A DNA stretch of 64,000 nt from Acanthosoma haemorrhoidale. Taxonomy: Eukaryota > Arthropoda > Insecta > Hemiptera > Acanthosomatidae. The stretch is from positions 90,257,474 to 90,321,473 of the forward strand of contig OV884011.1 in assembly GCA_930367205.1 (NCBI GenBank), read 5' to 3'. The translations under genes were made by a program, and so were the position numbers. Below are positions 59,341 to 64,000 of this stretch, piece after piece. The number at the start of each line of letters is the position of its first letter. The first letter of the stretch is position 1. The notes beneath the pieces are model-generated. The model ran no database searches. It saw only the letters and a list, made by a program, of their open reading frames with translations, and was not told where the DNA came from.

Positions 59341-62300
59341 GTGGAATTTCTTTGCCGGGTATACAAAAAAAAGGCTCATGCATGTAACATATTGACCTTT
59401 TCGGGCTGACTCTGAGCACCTAATGGATCTGTACGACGTTGATCACGTTAGTCAGTTTTGGAATACTTGTAGTTTCGTCACGTATTGCTACTAATTACAA
59501 TAAATAGTGGACAAATGAGCTAATAAGTAAAGCGATCGAATGAATATTGATTGTACTCATTTGCATTTAACTTTTTAATCGTGGCCATGCCCGTTGAATT
59601 AAAGGTTTTACATCGAATTCTGATAAAGACCCCTAAATCTCTAAAGACAGATGGGGGCCTGGCTGCCTGTGTTACGTAGGAGGAGCTACGCATGGGTATG
59701 CGGCGGACCCCGCAGTCTTGAGGCCCTTGCGTCAGACCAGTTTTGTTTCTTTCTCTCATCTATTCTGTTCACCACTCAAAATTAATGTAATGATTTTTCG
59801 TTTATGATGCACTCACTTCCCTTATCAAAAAAAACTATTTAAATGATTCTAAGCTCATTGGTATGCATTTTAATGTAATAATTATTAGATAAAGTGGTAC
59901 TACAACTCCAAATTGTAACTAAAACAATAAGTAAAGTATATGATACCTTTCTTAGATATATATATTTGTTACATTATGTTGGCTGAAAATATAGGTAAAA
60001 GATACAAAAAAACTGTATTTATTTTGTATGGTCGAGGAGGTTCATTCAAATGCTACTAAGTTTTATTTTCAAGAGTTATATTTCTCTTTGCCTGAATACT
60101 AAGATTATAATGTTAATAATGATGAGGCGGCCAGAAAAAGCATGAGATTGCGATCCTTAGAGTATCAAATGGTACTGCCATACAAATCACTTCATCCATG
60201 AAAAACACTGGGTTAGTTAAAGTTGTGAACACCAATGGTATTAACTTTTTAATTTTTTTTTTTAATACAAAAAAATCTTTGAAGGCAGGCAAAACTAGTT
60301 TTAATCTATTATCATGGTTCAACACATAACCGAGAAATACACCAATGAAAATTTTAATTATAGATGGTTAATCAGGACGTCAAAATCCTTCCTTTGAAAC
60401 TTGGGTGGGGTGATCCGGATTTGGGAGAGTGACTAGGATATATACGATATAAAGAAAAACGTATGTAATTATACATTTATTTTATATATTTAGAATGAAC
60501 TAAACAATTTTACATCATATTATTTGCATAAAGTTGTTTTTGGTTTTTTTATTAACCTTTCCCGAGCCGCGAATTCGCGCCAGTGCCTTAGAGCATGTTT
60601 ATATTTAAATTTAAAAATGTTAATTCCTACTTTAGTTTTATTTTAGTAGATACGTAATTCTCATTTTAAAAATGACGAAAGTGATTTTTTTTTACGTATT
60701 TGGCTGGCAGGATATGGGAGAAGTCGACTGTACTGATAATCGTTAATTATTTTTTACTTTTAGTGTCATAATTATGAATTAATTTATTAGTCAGTGACAA
60801 TCGCGTTGTATGGAGAGGAATTTTTCATGTCTTCTCAACTCCAATTTTTAAACTTTTTCCTCTTTTTAAACTTGAATTCCTCTACCTTGTACAGTTATCA
60901 CTCAAAGCCTAAAAAACCAGACGTACAGAGGCATGGGTGAAAACATATAAAGGGTTATGGTTTTTAAAACCTTGAGAAAATATTCATTAACATTAAAAAT
61001 TATATTTTAACTTTTCCAAGTAGAAATTTTATAAACACTTATCTCTATATCAAAATCATGTCAATGAATATCCGTTGCAACCTTTTAACAAGTAGCTTTT
61101 ATCGATAAGCTTTACTCTTGGGGGCCTAATGTTACGCTCCGACCGTTGAGTCATGAATGATAGCTACACCTGCTATCCATCGTTAAGGTCACCCAGCTAT
61201 GGGTTAATGTTAATCCCTACCAGCGAACCTCCTAATATCCATATATTACAATCTCAGTTTTGCATTCATACGGGGAACAAATCATCCCTAGCCTGACTCC
61301 ACTAATGGTACTCCCGTATAAATGCAATCGAAATAATGAGATCATAAAGGTTCGACATAAATCCAACTCTGACGGATAAACACAGGCCTCGGCTTCGGGG
61401 GCTTATTCTTGTCGGCCGTATAAGTCATCCGGGACGTTTGTAAATGAATCTGCATTCGTCGAAGGCCTATTTATCACGGGGAGCACGGGTGCTCGGTGCG
61501 TCTGTATCTAGCCATCCCAGCTCCACCGGCATCTCAAAGTGGCTAGAATCTTTCTAATCTAATCCTTGAAAAAATATACGGAAGCATTTGCAACTTTCCA
61601 CGATCAGGAGACTTATTATATCTTATGTCATATTAAAACAGGTAGTGTTGTGCTTGTTCGGTGTGAGATTGTAAGACATGCTCTGTACCAAGAGCTGGTG
61701 TCCTCTATTTGGTCCCTGGGGAAGTTTTTTTCTTAAAAAATTATTGTTATAATTGCTTTCTCTGGGGCATTTAGGAAGATAGATAGTTATCCTCCAGAAA
61801 TAAGAGAACTGTTTTTGGATTCGGAGACGACTACTTTTGAACGATCCCCATCGCAACCAGACAACGGGCTAATTGCTTAAAACATAACATTGGTAACATA
61901 GGTAGGTGTCACATTTGTTAAACTAAAACAAAACTTGACTATGGAATAAGAATAAAGCCAGTAAAAAGGAGATGTTCAGCCGCGTAGTTTTATGCAAGAG
62001 TACAAATTATCAGGAGTTGTTACACTCTTTCGAAATTACGGGAAGAAAACTTACGTACGGAATAAAAATGTGAGATACTCCAACTGTCTCCATGCTATGC
62101 GTCGCGCAATTTAGGTATCATGTTTCTGGCTGCTCTAAACTGGTAAGGAGCCTTAGGGATCTGCGGGTCCTCACCAGCTAGCACAGATTCTACGTTTGTT
62201 AACGGAAGAAAGCAATACAACAATAGACTAGGCTCAAATCGAATGGTCTAATTGGTAACATTCTGGTAGCTCACGGCTCTCAAAGGATAGGGGTAGAGGT

Positions 62301-62600
62301 GGCTGGGAATTGGTTAGTACTTTTAACTAATTTAATGACACTCCTTAGCCGGAGAATCTTCCAAAATTTGCTACACGACTCTGTTGGAGAAATTCACATC
62401 TAGTCATCCATAGTTTAAAGGATAATGGCGTACCCTAATAAATATTCATTTTGGATATTTATGTACAATTTTTCATTCGCTATTACAATGAGTGCACTTC
62501 CATTTCACATAAATATCACACTTACATCAGAGCTTCACTTGTTATGTTATGTATCTATTCACTTCTACAGACATCTATACCAAGTATGTACAATACTACA
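59341..62600. other. non-coding DNA
   Basis: No gene recognised. A 79-codon minus frame (59520-59759) sits in a GC-balanced patch without motif. AATGAATATCCGTTGCAAC at 61063-61081 is identical to 36636-36654. Confidence 0.35.
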
Positions 62601-62601
62601 A

Positions 62602-62800
62602 TAGGGCGTACCCAAAAGAAACTAACTATTTTTTTTACAAAGTGATTTGTTTAATCTTCCTCAATGTATTTTCCATTGGAGTCAATATACTTGCCCAATA
62701 TTTTATTCCTTTGGTTTCTTTGGCTGTTTCAGTTGCTCTTTTTTCTTCGATACTTGTGGCTACTGTACCACATGACTTTCGCTTCTTTGCTTTCCTCTAA
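62602..62800 (-). mobile_element. mariner-like element end, C-terminus and terminal repeat
   Basis: Plus strand GGGCGTACCCAAAAGAAACT follows a TA (62602-62603), as a mariner terminal repeat would. About 50 bases inward, the minus strand ends an open frame with NKILGKYIDSNGKYIEED and a TAA, resembling mariner transposase C-termini ('..K.I...G.Y.E.'). The rest of the transposase, including the catalytic D residues, is absent, and no second terminal repeat was seen. A frameshift lies near 62710. Assignment rests on the end structure and a short C-terminus. Confidence 0.42.
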
Positions 62801-62954
62801 TGTCCGTATAATAATAATAATTTAAATGTATTTTGTATTAGCTGTGCCGGCAACAAAAAAGGTTTCGGAGGAAAAAAACATCTTGGCCTTTACAGTCTTC
62901 TATTTCATGTGACTTCTCTTAGTGATCTGCTTGTAGTGACGCCGCGAGTGTAAA
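62801..62954. other. non-coding DNA
   Basis: Short spacer between the mariner-like end and the LINE cluster; nothing recognised. Confidence 0.4.
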
Positions 62955-63075
62955 AAAGGTAACTTTTTTTTTTTTTTTTTCTCCCTTCATAGCCCCTTTA
63001 AATTTACAGATAATTATATATAGGTATGGTCTCCTTTCAAAGCGAATAAATCTTTCGCCTTTTACTAAAGGTAAC
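62955..63075 (-). mobile_element. very short jockey 3' end between direct repeats (copy F)
   Basis: On minus: GTTACCTTT, then about 85 bases matching the last part of the copy-C 3' UTR (ATTCGC, AATTAT.TGT.TGTAAATTT-like, GGGCTATGAAG), then a 17-A tail (62964-62980), then GTTACCTTT again. The 9-bp repeats at 62955-62963 and 63067-63075 are a probable target-site duplication. It is one of the shortest LINE insertions one could recognise. Confidence 0.65.
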
Positions 63076-63248
63076 ATTTTTTTTTTTTTTTTTTTTTCTA
63101 AACCCCTAGACGTTATACAATGAAAAATATTACAAGAAGCTTTGAAAATTTCTCCTCATTCTGCTATGCGCAGATGCATTTGGAGGAGTTCATGTTACTC
63201 AACAATACAGGTTGTGGTTAATAGTAAAATAACATGAATACAAATCTG

Positions 63249-63264
63249 GGTGATGGGGCTCACC
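63249..63264 (-). other. family 3' UTR stem-loop, copy E
   Basis: GGTGAGCCCCATCACC on minus: a 5-bp stem GGTGA/TCACC with a 6-nt loop GCCCCA. Identical in copies C and D. Confidence 0.85.
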
Positions 63265-63330
63265 TTCGGTTTAAAAATGGGAGAAAAAACTTACAAACTA
63301 TAAACTAAAAACTATACCTAGAACCTAAAA

Positions 63331-63883
63331 CTAAAGCGTTCCATCCGCGACAGCGTCCTGCCATCGATGGGGGAACGGAGCGGGGGTTATCGTGTTAAAC
63401 ACCGGGTTTGTCAAATATTGTAATGAGTCGAAAAATTTGATATGTCTACGCTGGATGAATTCATCCACCGTAGGCAGCTCAAATATCTCATGCAGCTCAC
63501 TGTTGCTCCGCTGCTCGAATGAAGTACCTCTGACCACTTTCATCAGTATACCGTTTTGGAATTGTTGCAGTCGCCGAGGTGTCGTATACGTCAGATAACG
63601 AAATAGTACTGCACCATACAGCAGAGTAGGCCTGAGTATACTCTTGTAGATCAGTAGCTTGAGACGCAGTGATAGATTGGGGGAGGTCAGTAAATGCGTA
63701 AGCCGGTAAGACTTCATGCGGGTTTGCTTTAACTTCCTCGCGAAATGGTTACTAAAATGGAGATGTCTGTCCATTTTAATTCCCAAATATACTAGGTTGT
63801 TGGCTGGTGAATTTTCCTCCGTTCCTACTATGTAGCTAGTAGGTAGTGGGTTTTTTCCCTTTTGGAAAAAGAAAATTACGCAG
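63331..63883 (-). pseudogene. ORF2 C-terminal tail, open frame
   Basis: The best preserved ORF2 tail here: about 180 codons without a stop. From the 5' side it reads LRNFLFPKGKNPLPTSYIVG, NLVYLGIKMDRHLHFSNHFA, LTHLLTSPNLSLRLKLLIYK, SILRPTLLYGAVLFRYLTYT, LQQFQNGILMKVVRGTSFEQ, ELPTVDEFIQRRHIKFFDSL, QYLTNPVFNTITPAPFPHRW, QDAVADGTL, stop. YLGIKMDRHLHF is the 'FLG..ID..L.W..H' block after the RT thumb and LLIYKSILRPTLLYG the usual tail motif. It has no start codon of its own; the ATG at 63786 is internal. A TGA just upstream of 63883 separates it from the RT part, so the gene is a pseudogene with its C-terminus intact. Confidence 0.85.
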
Positions 63884-64000
63884 TCAGTCTAGGTAACATT
63901 CAGACATGTTGAATGTTTTTATCTTTTCAAATATTAATCTCCTTTCGAGAGGCAAACGATCTGTTTCGTAATAAATCTTTATTTGTATATACGAGGGCGG

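Larger units (their letters stand above)
63077..64000 (-). mobile_element. jockey-like LINE ORF2 tail and 3' UTR (copy E), runs to right edge
   Basis: The 3' end is a 21-A tail (63077-63097 as T on plus). The 3' UTR has the perfect stem-loop (63249-63264). The ORF2 tail is described separately. Upstream, the minus frame stays open to the window edge apart from one TGA at 63884-63886. Copy E shares its subfamily with copy G at 35.1 kb. Confidence 0.85.

Noticed and set aside
63891..63900. AGGTAACATT as the 5' target-site duplication of copy E
   Set aside because: The ORF2 frame and similarity to copies A and B appear to continue across it, so the match to the 3' flank is probably coincidence; left as an open point in the tandem-end finding.
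63986..64000. TACGAGGGCGG at the right edge as a mariner terminal repeat
   Set aside because: Too short to judge; the sequence ends there.
1..64000. CRISPR array, prokaryotic operon or phage
   Set aside because: No regularly spaced repeats, no dense gene packing, no ribosome-binding-site pattern; all recognisable coding sequence is from eukaryotic transposons.

Overview
The window is eukaryotic, AT-rich, nuclear-type DNA, most likely from an insect or another arthropod. It has no operon-like gene packing, no rRNA or certain tRNA gene, and no complete host gene that I can recognise. Long AT-rich non-coding stretches, homopolymer runs, (CT)n microsatellites and many broken transposable elements dominate. 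The arthropod call rests on the element families: jockey-like LINEs with a CCHC gag-like ORF1, an R1-like LINE, a Ty3/gypsy LTR with a tRNA-Trp primer site, hAT and mariner remnants. I cannot name the species.

Layout. 1-330: C-terminal LINE remnant (minus), running off the left edge. 4.8-5.3 kb: 3' end of a second LINE family ('family 2' here). 6.58-9.61 kb: the longest element, a jockey-like LINE with tRNA-like 5' leader, ORF1 (gag), endonuclease and the start of the RT, then an abrupt break. 10.3-13.15 kb: a segment whose two ends resemble hAT termini, containing an LTR fragment. 14.65-15.6 kb: jockey-like ORF2 tail (minus). 18.96-19.85 kb: 3' end of a LINE of the RNase H/CCHC type. 21.7-22.76 kb: two family-2 tails and a 90-bp (CT)n. 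23-25 kb: R1-like RT pseudogene. 28 kb and 47.6-48.15 kb: further family-2 tails. 29.13-29.99 kb: gypsy-type LTR plus primer site (minus). 32-32.7 kb: hAT transposase remnant. 34.4-35.3 kb: RNase H and RT-tail fragments. 38.7 and 41.6-42.2 kb: two jockey 3' ends, the second with poly(A) and target-site duplication. 45-46.8 kb: an open gag ORF1 followed by a different LINE remnant. 50.8-53.6 kb: old degenerate tandem duplications. 54.1 kb: one candidate host exon. 56.5-57.3 kb: another LINE RT. 58.4-59.3 kb and 63.1-64 kb: jockey ORF2 tails (minus). 62.6 kb: mariner-like end.

The coding remnants are parts of one kind of machinery, target-primed retrotransposition: ORF1 RNA-binding protein, ORF2 endonuclease plus reverse transcriptase, and UTR signals. 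They are pieces of different copies, not a working system. The most interesting signals are non-coding and shared between copies: a perfect 16-nt stem-loop in the 3' UTR of the jockey-like family, a second 3' stem-loop whose loop changes while the stem is kept, and a tRNA-like (A box/B box) leader upstream of ORF1 in both 5'-bearing copies. All identifications were made by reading the sequence; no database search or alignment program was run, and boundaries of decayed elements are approximate.
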